This document shows, piece after piece, positions 24,385-35,199 of a stretch of DNA of 64,000 nt (positions are counted from its first letter, which is position 1; each line of letters starts with the position of its first letter). Under the pieces are notes generated by a model. That model was not told the origin of the DNA, searched no databases, and worked only from the letters and a program-made list of their open reading frames with translations. The stretch is from NCBI GenBank assembly GCA_963920665.1, contig OY987266.1, positions 12,529,001 to 12,593,000 of the forward strand, in the 5' to 3' direction. A program made the translations under genes and the position numbers. Source of the DNA: Straminergon stramineum. Lineage: Eukaryota > Streptophyta > Bryopsida > Hypnales > Calliergonaceae.

Positions 24385-24951
24385 CTCCCTTCGTCCCAAA
24401 ATGATCTTCATGTTAGACAAAGTGTTTCAGATGAAGGCTAAAAATAAAAAATTTAGAGCCCATTTCATGACATAAGTAGGGTTTGGTGCACTCCTAGTGT
24501 CCTATAAACTTTGAGTTTTAGAACCCTTTCCAAAGTGTAGTTTTGGAGTATTGAAAAGTGAATTTTGGGGGGCATTTTCAAGGAGTACCACTGGGCACAT
24601 AATTATTGAGTGTGAGTTCATCATTTTGTAGGTAATTAGTACAGACCCAAGCCCATATGTGGACCTTGATACCACCTCCCAAAGCTTCATCTCCTTCAAT
24701 CAAGAAACAATCAAAGAGGTGCAAAAAATAATAACAAACAATATTGATTGACCCCTTCAACCATTTAATTTGTCTTTTGATTGATAATTGCATAGATGGA
24801 AGGGAAAGTATTGCTTGGGGTTGTTTTGCTAGTCCCAAATAGCAATCATAAGTTGAATTTGACCAATTTTCAACATCACAAAGTACAATAGGAAGATCAT
24901 TTTGGGATAAAAAATTGAGGCCAACATGAAGATCATTTGGGTCAGAGGGAG
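24385..24951. mobile_element. Stowaway/Mariner-like non-autonomous element
   Basis: 567 bp with inverted ends: the left end reads CTCCCTTCGTCCCAAAATGA and the right end is the reverse complement of CTCCCTCTGACCCAAATGAT; similarity continues through ATCTTCATGTT. TACA lies outside both ends (24381-24384 and 24952-24955), including a TA as expected for this superfamily. Plant Stowaway-like elements typically begin CTCCCTC. A second partial arm copy occurs at about 24890. No ORF. Confidence 0.7.
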
Positions 24952-25216
24952 TACATAGGACATGGGCACCACCAGTGGTTTGCTCATTGGGGTGACTTCA
25001 AAAGAAATTTGATGTGAGGGATTTCAAATTTTTTAATACTCTCATAATGTTCTATTAATTTTAAATCTTGAAACCAAACTTGAACCTTCACTTTTTTTAC
25101 CTCTATATTATGATTTGGACAAAATACTAGAAATCTATTAACTATGTTTACACAACAATTACATAAAAAAATTTAAAGCAAATTGTGGAAATAATTTTTC
25201 ACCGAATCTAGTGTAT

Positions 25217-26405
25217 CACTAGAAGAAAACAAGAGGTTTTGCGACTACAGTTTGCAACTAGTTTTGTAGTTGCATGAGATGTTTGCAACTAGGTGACAAA
25301 AAAGAGCCCGCAGTTGCAGTGGACAAGTTGCACTAGTTGCAAAGCAGTTGGAAAAATTTCCAAGGTTGTTTCTCATCCGACAACCTACTTGGAAGTTCGT
25401 TGATGAACTCCTGTGAAGTGGTTGCTGATGTGGAAGTTATTTATATGCGACTAGATTACGACTGACGTGCAACTAGTATACAACTAGTTTGCGATTGGTG
25501 TGCAACTAGTTTGCGATTGGTGTGCAACTAGTCTGCAACTAGTTTGCGACTGGTATACAACTAGTCTGCAACTAGTTTCCAACTAATGTACAACTTGTCT
25601 ATAATTCATAGATATGTAGATTTAGAATTTCATATCTATCTTTTTTTTACATTGCCAAATCCAAAAATTTCTTAAATTTTTAAATATTTGTAGATTATAG
25701 AAATCTACAAATTGTAGAAATCTATAAGTTGTAGAGATCTACAAATCGTAGAAATCTACAACATGTAGAAATATTAGAATTTCATAATCAAAATTCATTA
25801 CACAAGATTGCTATAACTTACAATTCTTATATGTGTAACTTAATTGTATTCTTAACAATTGATATGGGACAATTAATAAAAGACTTAGTAGTAGTTGCAT
25901 TTTAATTGTTTTCTAGTTGCAAGCTAGTTGTTTTCTAGTTGCAGTTTACTTGGTTTGTAGTTGCATGCCAATCGTTTTGTAGTTGAAGTCTAGTCATTTT
26001 TTAGACAAACTTTAGTCGAATTGTAGTTGTAGTCTATTTGTAGTCTAATTGCTTTCTAGTTGCAATCTAGTTGCACTCGAGTTGCACTTGAGTTGCTTTC
26101 TAATTGAATTGATATCAAATTTAGATCATAAGCAATTGTAGATAGACACATAGGACTCTACAAAATGTAAAATTGTCCACGTCGACAATTTTGATGAATA
26201 TTGGATGTAAAATACCTCACATCAATTCTTCTGTTACATTCTTGTAACTATAACTACATTATGTGACTACTTTGCGACTATTTTGCAACTGTAGTTTCAC
26301 TATGTCAAAGTTGGTGCAAATATAGAGGATTGTAGTTGCAGGGCAGTTGCATAGGACAGTAGTTGCAGGGCAGTTGGTTGTAGCGGACATGATTTTCTTC
26401 TAGTG
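25217..26405. mobile_element. Non-autonomous CACTA (EnSpm) transposon, complete
   Basis: 1189 bp bounded by perfect 13-bp inverted ends CACTAGAAGAAAA / TTTTCTTCTAGTG and a 3-bp duplication TAT (25214-25216 and 26406-26408), as CACTA elements make. Subterminal zones contain dozens of short repeats such as GCAACTAG, TTGCGACTGG and GTAGTTGCA in both orientations, typical of transposase-binding arrays. No coding frame over about 60 codons, so it depends on a transposase made elsewhere. Confidence 0.92.
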
Positions 26406-26769
26406 TATAATATATTTTTGGAAAGCTCTTCTAACCATATGTAATACGCCAAAATTCTAGAACACACCTACAACATCCAAAGTCTATTGCTATAGATTTG
26501 AGTATAAAATGGCCAATATGGAAAATATAGATAACATAGAAAACATACAATGAGTAAAGATAAAGGGAGGCAATCCTTCCAAGGATCTCAATTCTCCCTA
26601 ATGCAAGCATTCTATACAACCCAATTTTAGTACATGTTTCTATGACATTTTGACAAGGCTTCATATCATAGTATTCTTGAACCTTTAAAATAAACTACAG
26701 ATCCTTAGTTTCCATTAAATTGAGGGTTCCTTTCACTATACAATAATATATAATAAACTTACAAACTAC

Positions 26770-27003
26770 CAATATATTGGGTCATTCCCAATCAAGTACA
26801 TCCATTTTTTGTTTCAAAAAACTATGTATATTATGAATTTAAGTACTAATTAATTGATATACTTGATTGGAAATAACACAATATATCTGAGTATTGTTCT
26901 ATGTACAATACTCAAAAGAATTTTGCATAATATAGAATACAATTGGTACTTAAATTCAATTTTTATGCATTCCCAATCAAGTATATCAAGTTTTCATTTC
27001 AAA
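26770..27003. repeat. Nested palindromic repeat
   Basis: TTCCCAATCAAGTAYATC occurs directly near 26785 and 26970 and in reverse complement near 26858 (GATATACTTGATTGGAA). TGAATTTAAGTAC near 26833 pairs with GTACTTAAATTC near 26945. A central hairpin (TGAGTATTG, 9-nt loop, CAATACTCA) sits at about 26888-26914. Probably a degraded foldback element. Confidence 0.55.
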
Positions 27004-27859
27004 AAAACAAAAATAGATATCTCTACATTCAACTAGATTTTGACAAACAATTTTATTACTCTATATGTGTTAATTGACAAAAATGTTATTATGAGTTGAT
27101 TGATGTTGAACTAAAACTTCAAGAGTATCCAACATGATGGTTAGATTTGGCATAAATCAAGTAACTTTTGTCAATAAGCGTCATATATCATCTTATGATT
27201 GATTTAAGATGATGTGGGCTTCTTGAGATGTGACATGAAAATTCAATTTTTAAACTTTCTTGTAGCAAATTTGACTCTCACATAGTGTACTATATTTGTT
27301 GGAACTTTTAGCTTTGTGCATTAGGAGAGGTCACTACATCTATAGTGATTTAAGCGAGTTCAAGGAAGCCTTATTCATCTCCAAGGGCAAGCACAAGATT
27401 CTTCAATGAGTTAGGGATAGAATTCTCCATTATCTAGTCATCTCCTTCCACTTGTATTTCTTCTACAAGTTAGAAGAATGTAGGCTCCCTATTGTACCCC
27501 CCCCCCCCTCAATTGTAGTTGTTCTAAAAACCACAAAAGAGATGCAACCATTGGGGGGAGCCATAATGCTTCACCTTTGTCCTTGAACTCACGTAATATC
27601 CCTACTTGCATGGTTGCAATTCAATAGGTGACTCTCCTTCCACAAATTTACTTAAGAAATCTTATTCCTATCAAAAAGGCAAGTAATGCTTTAGCGAACT
27701 TGGACAATCATTGGTCAAGAGTTCAATTACTAGTATTCAGCACTTGGGTGCCAAAATTGAATTTCTACATCAGATTCAAGGGGTCCAGGTCATCTCACAC
27801 CATTCACAATCACATGAGGACATGTGGCACTTTTTTACAAAAATGACTTAATTTATGCC

Positions 27860-28723
27860 GGATCTGACCTTCAAGTAGGGTAGCCGGCTGTGACTCCCCT
27901 TAACGACAACACATGCTTCCCTCAGTATGAACTGACGGACGGACGGAAGCCCCGTCAAGTTTCATCCACTGAACGGATGACGGAGGAGCTTCTGGCGTCA
28001 CGCCTAGCTAGGGCTCACTCTAGGTCTGGGAGAGGCTCGGACCTATAGTTCCTAGGTCTGGTGCTCTGCCTCCTTCGATAAAGTGAGCCCCTCCTCCGTC
28101 GCTGAGTAGTGACCCATATCAGCCCTTGTTACTCAGCTTCGTCTCGTGCTTTCATTTGTTACGAACCCGGTTTTCGTTACGTGAATTGTTGTGGATTTGC
28201 TTCTGTTGCACGAAGATTTGGCGCTTAGGTTGCACTTTTCATGCGATGGGCTTTGTTTTCGGTTCGGTCAGCGAATCTTCAGCTGGTATAGTCTGGTGTC
28301 TTGTCTTATGTCGCTCTTCGTTAATCATTCGACTCTAAGTCATAGGGAAGTTGAGGATTCGAATTGTGTGCTTGAACGCCTATGATAAGTACATCATTTG
28401 TACGCCGTTACGTTGATGTTATAACTCTAGGGCTACAGTCTTTCAACAATTCCCTCCTCCCTTGCCTGCCCGCTGGCATTGAGAGGCCTAATGCGTTGAG
28501 AAATTTTTATTGTCTTAGCGTTTGAACTTTGAGTTTTGTTACGCAAGCGTTATCAGGCTAGCGACTCCTATTATCTTCTTTGTAAGGAGTTCTTGTGAAG
28601 TGCAAGCAAGTGACGATGAGACTAGGGTTTGGAGCCTTGACCCTTCGGACTAAGGATATCTCATTCTGAATATGTGCTGGTGACCAAGATTTTTGTTTTC
28701 GTTTTCGTTTTATTTAACTCTGA
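27860..28723 (+). promoter_or_regulatory. GC-richer leader before the snoRNA-like cluster
   Basis: Sharp composition change from the AT desert at about 27860, with GC-rich sequence to about 28120. Probably promoter and leader of the transcript carrying the units at 28724-29331. A possible further C/D unit lies near 28611-28672 (ACGATGA ... CTGA), too weak to call. No TATA or upstream element assigned. Confidence 0.4.
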
Positions 28724-28803
28724 AACCAAGGATGACAAAATTGCGGATTTCTATGAAGCTTTGGGGCTCAGGATGTCGATCAATGTTACACACTCTGATG
28801 GTT
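28724..28803 (+). ncRNA. C/D-box snoRNA-like unit 1
   Basis: About 80 nt. Terminal stem AACC...GGTT, C-box-like GGATGA just inside the 5' stem and D box CTGA just inside the 3' stem. The interior (GCGGATTTCTATGAAGC, GGATGTCGATCA, GTTACACACT) is shared by the five units. Target not identified. Confidence 0.65.
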
Positions 28804-28866
28804 AACATTACATTCTATAAATTAGTTTATCGTGGTGATTTCAAAGACACGATAGTTATGTCGAGT

Positions 28867-28948
28867 AATCGATGATGACAACTATGTGGATTTCTATGTC
28901 GCCATTTGGGGTTCGGGATGTCCATCAGTGTCTCGCACTCTGATGATT
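28867..28948 (+). ncRNA. C/D-box snoRNA-like unit 2 (diverged)
   Basis: Most diverged copy, with a perfect C box ATGATGA (28872-28878) and D box CTGA (28940-28943). The terminal stem is AATC...GATT: both sides differ from the other units yet still pair, which is compensatory change. Confidence 0.68.
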
Positions 28949-28991
28949 TCATTTGACCTTTGTATGCGCTTTTTTCTTCCATTTTCGTACC

Positions 28992-29070
28992 AACCAAGGA
29001 TGATAAATATGCGGATTTCTATGAAGCTTTCGGGCTCAGGATGTCGATCATGTTACACACTCTGACGGTT
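28992..29070 (+). ncRNA. C/D-box snoRNA-like unit 3
   Basis: Terminal stem AACC...GGTT, C-like GGATGAT, D box CTGA at 29062-29065. One base shorter than unit 1 before GTTACACAC. Confidence 0.65.
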
Positions 29071-29119
29071 CCTATTGACTTTCTTGTTCGTGCTATTCAA
29101 TTTCACGTCTGTTCTTTGT

Positions 29120-29199
29120 AACCAGGGATGACAAAATTGCGGATTTCTATGAAACCCTTGGGTTCAGGATGTCGATCAATGTTACACACTCTGATGGTT
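29120..29199 (+). ncRNA. C/D-box snoRNA-like unit 4
   Basis: Terminal stem AACC...GGTT, C-like GGATGAC, D box CTGA at 29191-29194. Closest to unit 1 in the AATTGCGG and CAATGTTACAC segments. Confidence 0.65.
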
Positions 29200-29253
29200 C
29201 CCGGTACATTAATTCTATACCCTAGATTAGTTTTCTCCTGAGACTTGTGATAT

Positions 29254-29331
29254 AACTGAGGATGACAAAATGCGGATTTCTATGAAGCCTTCGGGCTCAG
29301 GATGTCGATCATGTTACACACTCTGATGGTT
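29254..29331 (+). ncRNA. C/D-box snoRNA-like unit 5
   Basis: Terminal stem AACT...GGTT (last pair G-U), C-like GGATGAC, D box CTGA at 29323-29326. Most similar to unit 3 in the CTTCGGGCTCAG segment. Confidence 0.65.
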
Positions 29332-32024
29332 ATTCTCGAGCTTCTCATCTCAGAACTGAATTGCTTGTGGTTCCTGTTATTCATATCGGTGTTCACTAAG
29401 CGTTTGGTGCAAGACATGGATTAAATGCTCCGTGTAGCTAGGCAGAATCATAGGTCGTCTACCGAACCGGAAATTATCGGTCAACGTGACTAAGCACGTA
29501 ATTATTTTGCTAATTGTAGATCCACAACAGAGGATAGAATGATAGATGTATAGAAACCAAGTCTTAAGTACAGTGTAACATTGAATATAATATCAATGAG
29601 TGTATTACCGGAACCGGTTTCTCTCCAAATCATGTATACCATGTTATCAGATCATTTTAAGACTTGTAAACGGACCGCAATTCCTTCAATACTTCATGTT
29701 CATTTAATATCCAGAAATATCCAAAAGAATTTGATGTGTGAAAGGCCTAAAATTCTTCACAGCACTGATTCCCAAACCATCCACACGCATGTTGTGTTTT
29801 CTTCGCAAAGATAGAAATACATACCAAGGAACTAGGCGGGGAAAAACAAACAACCAACCCGGCCCCCGGACAGACAAACACGACAACCACCCAAAAGACT
29901 CTACAAGACGGGGCACAGCACGAGAAGAAGCAGTGGGCTCCTCTTGGCCAAGCAGTCACACACAACGCACACACAACGCAGAGTCCCTACCTGCGGCTTC
30001 CAGACGAAGCCATCGCTTGGCCCCGAGAAGCAACTGAGCGTCTCCTAGGGTTGCAAACGATTGCCCACTGTGCTCTTCCATAATCGACAAGCCCACTTCA
30101 GATGTGTGGAGTTGTCGATGCACGTTCCACGTCTGGTTGTTGAAGACCCTGTCGTTTCACACACCCATGTTCCAAGCTTGGAGTTTGAACGTCTGTCCCA
30201 GACTCCCAGGGTCCGTAGGGATAAGAGCTTCCACATGACCTAGCAGCCATCGAAAAGGGACTGGGTCTGTCAGAAATTCAGATTTTGGCTTGGCCACTCA
30301 ATAGGCGATTGCATTGTGCAGATTAGGTTTAGAAGTATGAGTCGTGTAACGAGAGGTAATTGGTTTTTAACACCTAAAGGACCAGGGGTGCAAAATACAG
30401 TGTTGCAGAAGCCACCTGGTGGCTTTATAGTCCTTCACGGGTTAAATTAGCTTTCTTGATTGGAGGGTATATTTTCTCACAAGTAAAATGTAGGGGTGAC
30501 ATATTGTCCAATCTTTGGGCCTTTGTAGCATGCAAGAGTTGGGTGATGAAGTTTGATCCCATGTTTGGGAAAACCCAATGGCTAGTTCAAAGTTAGCTTG
30601 TAGAATTGGAAAAAACCCTAGCTGCAATTTGAAAACAATAGCAAAAAAATCGACGAAAAAATCTGTAAAATTTATATTTTGAGTAAGGAATAGAGAAAAT
30701 AAATCAGACTTAGTACTTTGAAAAAATAGTTCAAGTTAAGAATTGAGGGAAAATAACTGGTAAAACTCAAAAAAAATTTTGAACTTTGTTGGCTTTCCAA
30801 ATTGAATCTAGTTTAGATCTTCCAAAACTAATTGGGTGTCATTTACCTAGAGGAAGGGTTAAAATGTTCTAACATAGTATCTGGCCAAAAAGATTGCCAT
30901 GCCATGCCAATTATATAATTAAATTTGAAAATCCAAATTTGGCATATGTTTGAACTATAGATACATTCCTTCAAATTTCATATTTTCTTCATGTCAAATT
31001 TTCATCTAAAAAATGAATGTCTCTTAAATTCCAATAACTATTTTTTAATTTTTTGACTTTGATAGTTGGGTACTATTATTTGTTATTTAACAAATTCAAT
31101 TATAATATTTTTAGTTAATTTGTTCATGTATATCTTGCTTTAATTTTAAAGTAAAAAACTTAGTTGATTGCAAGGTTGGAATGCATAAACTTTAAAAAAT
31201 GAATATTTTGTTCTAGACATTTCCATAGGTGAAGTTTGTCTTCCAAAGTCTTAGAAAAATGCATATTTCTATTAATTGATATTTTCCATTTTCTAATTCA
31301 TATACTCAATATAAAGGTAACAGTGACAAATTGATTTAGAGTTAATGAAATTAACCACCATCTTAGTCAAGGAACATACTGTTGACATAAATTTTTTGCG
31401 TACATACAACAAATACATATTATAAAGTTTGCAATCCTAAATCCTATTGTGGGAATGCAAAATATGCATCTTTTAAAGCATCAAATGTATGACATAGATC
31501 AAGAAAATTGTATAAAGCTTCATAGATATACTAGCAATATATAAAAGCACATTGTAAATAATGTATTTGAAATTTGGGAAGTGGAATTGGTATATTCTAA
31601 AATTGGATTGTAGAGCAAAGTAAGAATAATGAATTTTAGACCTAAAAAAATCACTAATCTACCATTGACAAGGATACCTATACATGTGACTACACTCCCT
31701 TTAACTTCTAAGTGCTCAACCATCCACTAAATGGATGATGAATGTTGGGAAACTATACTTCATCAAGTAATATTTATTGAAGGAGCTTTGAAAAAAATCA
31801 TGCAATAAATTTAATCAAAAGAAAAAAATTTCTACATGAATAAATGATATAGATATGTTAAAAGAATTTCAATTAGTTATTATATAACTTCAAAAGTAGT
31901 CTTATTATCTTTAGTTGGTTGGAGTACTTAGGGGTTCAACGGCACTTTTGAAGCATGTACTTTGAATAGTTTCTTTGAAGGCCTACATTGTAAAATGCCA
32001 AAAAAATTGGATGGTTAAATTTTA

Positions 32025-32230
32025 ATAGATTAAGCATCTAATGACATGACAACCTAAAAAAGTCCAATGGATGATAGAGAATCCTTCTATGTAAGATGTT
32101 TATCTTTGGAATTTTGTGTGAAAAAAAGAGATCTTGCATAATAGTTTGACTTCTAATGAGTGCTCCAAGATTTTCTTAAGTAAATGATTCACAAGGCACA
32201 AAAAAGGATGATCTTTGTGGTAACAAAGTC
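32025..32230. repeat. MITE-like element, family B, diverged copy
   Basis: Shares TGGATGATAGAGAATCCTTC, TAGTTTGACTTCTAATGAG and GGATGATCTTTGTGG with the other family B copies in the same order. Ends are eroded. Confidence 0.55.
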
Positions 32231-33353
32231 CAACATTCTAAGGTTAAATTAGTGAGACATAACATTCATTAGCCTACAACTTGATTGCACTTCCTCCAAC
32301 ATAATGATGTGAAATATTCAACATCATTTCATCCCCCATCAGTAGTTGTGGGGGACACATGGCAAGAAGCATGAGAATGGTGAGAAGTTTAAGAAAAGTT
32401 GTTAGAAAAGCCCCAATATAAGAGCAATAATCAAAACAATTAGTAAAAAACATAAGAAAAGATAGATTATTTCAAAAGGAGTCAAGAAAAATTGTAGTAA
32501 AAATAGCAATGATCAATAGTAATAAGTACCCCTAGAGTAAATTTGCCATTTACTGCACACATCCAAAAACCATACAACAACTACTTCCACTTATTAAATA
32601 CTAACCTCACTATTCAGCTACCAATTCTAGTGTGATGGGAACAAAATTTTGTATAACTACACAATGATTGCATATTGTGTGGTGAAAGGGTTGCAAGGAA
32701 TTTTTAACTAGATTTTAGCTCATTGCCTTGAAATTGAAATTAAATTTGTAGGAAGAAATATTTTTGCATTTTGTTTATCACATGTGAATTTTAATATGAC
32801 ATTTAATAATCACACCAAATTTCAAAACATGCAAGTCTTTATATTTATGTGAAGAAGGATTTGAATTTTGTTTGTGTGGTGATTGGCAAGTTTACTAAAG
32901 ATGAACTTCATGGAAAGGACTAAAGGTAGCACTAGTGAAGGCCACTAAATGTTATGAAGTTTAGTGTGCCGCTAGACTATTTCCAATGTGGTTGGCAACT
33001 CCTGTTTTAAGGTGAAGGCACCCTTTACCAATCAAATGAGGAATTCTAGACATGATTTGGAGTAGTGCAAGGTGAAGCAAATATTTTTAGAGGTGCAACA
33101 ACAGGAAATATGAAGATTGCAAAAACTTTGGTAATTTTATCACTTGAATTGAAATTATTATGAATTTTGAAAGCCCAAAGTTGGGCTGGATGCATGTCCA
33201 ATGTCCGGAGTCATCCAAAACCACTCACTTAGAGTCACTCAAGGTGAAAGACATATATCATGGCACTTTGGTACCTAGAAATACTTGGCATGCAAGATGA
33301 GGAACATGTGTCATTTTTTGAAAAACGGAAAAGAGTCCCAACCTCTCTTGAAA

Positions 33354-33488
33354 TTTGAGACACCCTATTGACTGCCTATGGGGCGCTAGTTAGTAATGGG
33401 TGGCTCCACCTTATTGGGTTTTTTGAGACACCCTATTGACTGCCTATGGGGCACTAGTTAGTAATGGGTGGCTCCACCTTATTGGTTT
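33354..33488. repeat. Near-perfect tandem duplication, 68 bp
   Basis: Two head-to-tail units (33354-33421, 33422-33488), each beginning TTTGAGACACCCTATTGACT. One clear substitution (GGGGCGCTAG versus GGGGCACTAG), so the duplication is recent. Confidence 0.9.
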
Positions 33489-34086
33489 TTTTTTCTTAAG
33501 CAAATGAAACAGAATTTCATTGCAAAAGGCAGGGTACAAGCCCACCAGCCACAAGTGTCCTGGCGGGAGAGAACAGAAGCAAACAAGACAGTTCGCAGTT
33601 ACAATATCCTCTTTCAAAATTTCATTTTTTATCAGAGGGTTGATCAGAACACCAATTTCTTATGCGCATTTCTGCAGGAGATCGCACGGTTACATTCTCA
33701 CAACTAGAGACTGTACTGTATTGTACACATGACTGCACACTCTTAGAATCAGAAGTGGAGGACGGTACATTACGGGAAGGTGGTCAAAGGGCAGACCGGC
33801 AGATCATAAGAAATGTGACCAACACGCAAGGATGATGTCACAGTGGCTAAGAAACGCCTGTACAACTCATGAAGCCACGTTGAGGAAATCATTCAAAGAC
33901 GAAAAAGGATTCCCTTGACAGAGCACTCCTTCGCGGCAAGAAATTCAGGTCTCCTACTCTAAGGATGGATGTCTCCAACCCAATGAGCAACGTGGTGCAG
34001 ATGCTGCAGAGTGCAGACTATACAACCATCAACCCTCTACCAACTACAGTAGGTCGGGCTTCAATTACCGACTAGCTCCAAGCCAG

Positions 34087-34395
34087 CTATTTGAATTGAA
34101 GAAGCTGACTCTGCGAATGATGGAAATAATTGCAGTGCATGAAACTGGTCGTCAGATACCTGCACCAAACCAGCTGTGTTGATTGTAGCTCCTCCACTCG
34201 AGTCTTGACCAGCTCCAGGTATTGAAAGCGTGAATCAATAAAGGAGTCGAAGACAGTTTTGAGACGTTTTGAGCTCTCAGAAACATCAATGTCTCCATGG
34301 TTTACATTCCGCAGAAGGATAGTCTGAAGGTACCTTCGGAAGATAGGTACTTTGACAATCCCTCTCGCACACCCTCTTCCTCCAGAGTCTCCTTG
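34087..34395 (-). CDS. Open segment, candidate exon of an unidentified gene
   Basis: Open on the minus strand for about 100 codons to a TAG at 34087 without an early ATG, so it looks like an internal or terminal exon. It reads as ordinary protein: RGIVKVPIFRRYLQTILLRN followed by a helical, charged stretch (SSKRLKTVFDSFIDSRFQYL, ELVKTRVEELQ). Upstream on the same strand are other short plausible exons, for example CLTFMKLFEPVVK near 34760-34800. Family not recognised; splice connections not resolved. Confidence 0.4.
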   Translation of the reverse strand, partial: QGDSGGRGCARGIVKVPIFRRYLQTILLRNVNHGDIDVSESSKRLKTVFDSFIDSRFQYLELVKTRVEELQSTQLVWCRYLTTSFMHCNYFHHSQSQLLQFK

Positions 34396-34862
34396 GACCA
34401 GTTACCCATGAGATTTCAGAATAAAGTTGTAATTTTAGAGGTAAAGCAGCGGTAATACCCAACTAATGGGTACCTACCCCAGGGATTCAAGTTTTGAGTT
34501 CCCCGTCGCTTACATTCTCTGGTATCGTGACATCTTTCCCACCAGCAGGCTCTGTCGTTGCGCATTAGAAAGATTAGGCGTAGGTTCAATCATAGCTGAA
34601 CATTTACGTATTGCAAAGCTAGACTGTACAATAGCAATTTGAATTACAGTCTCGAATTTGAATCCAAGGAAAAGAATTTTACGAGCATTAGAAACTATTC
34701 ACGTCAGATTCATAGAGAACACATGTACATGTTGAGTAGTGTCCATACCTTCACTACAGGCTCAAAAAGTTTCATAAATGTCAAGCACTCGCAGGTAGAA
34801 GCAACGCAAGAGCTCACCTCGTTAACAAACTACACTCTACTATCTATTTAGTGTCGGCACCA

Positions 34863-35087
34863 CTATTTCGAGCTATTTTTTACTGCTTCAATTATCTTCC
34901 CCCCATCTGCGTCGAATTTAACCACTTGATGCCAACACCTTTCACAATCCCAAACTTCAATGACACGACATCCAGACAGCACTATATTGCCAGACTCCCA
35001 TAACAGACAGAAGAGTATACCTACCTTTCCCCAAAAGGTCTGCCTATGCATCGCGGTAGTTGAGCTTGCAGCATATGCCCCAGATTC
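34863..35087 (-). CDS. Open segment, candidate exon of an unidentified gene
   Basis: Minus-strand frame after a plausible acceptor (TTTTATCTCGTAG), reading ESGAYAASSTTAMHRQTFWG, then VLSGCRVIEVWDCERCWHQV and VKFDADGGKIIEAVKNSSK to a stop. The VIEVWD piece faintly recalls a WD-repeat strand, but one short segment is not enough. May be the 3' part of the locus to its right or a separate gene. Confidence 0.35.
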   Translation of the reverse strand, partial: ESGAYAASSTTAMHRQTFWGKVGILFCLLWESGNIVLSGCRVIEVWDCERCWHQVVKFDADGGKIIEAVKNSSK

Positions 35088-35199
35088 ACTACGAGATAAA
35101 AAAAACCTCTGCTATGGTCAAGGATTCTAATGCTCAGCTTGCTGCCTCGAGGCAGGTTCCTACAAGACTCAGACGGGTAATGATCCATCGATCTGAATT

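Larger units (their letters stand above)
19651..28110. other. Gene desert rich in repeats
   Basis: AT-rich, no gene recognised; every open frame is short and lacks family motifs. Repeats I can delimit are listed separately (20505-21715, 22897-23180, 23849-24374, 24385-24951, 25217-26405, 26770-27003). A run of C occurs near 27500. Confidence 0.6.
29332..34086. other. Intergenic, no gene recognised
   Basis: 29332-30260 has mixed composition and several overlapping frames on both strands with no family features; it may be the 3' part of the snoRNA-like transcript or a lost gene. 30300-33340 is AT-rich. A small palindromic piece at 30370-30445 has CCTAAAGGACC / GGTCCTTCACGG-like ends related to family A. 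A family B copy lies near 32025-32230 and a tandem duplication at 33354-33488. 33500-34080 is less AT-rich and may be the 3' UTR of the minus-strand locus to its right. Confidence 0.5.

Noticed and set aside
29704..30243. Overlapping 60-99 codon frames on both strands
   Set aside because: No recognisable product; low-complexity, basic or Cys-rich translations typical of noncoding DNA.
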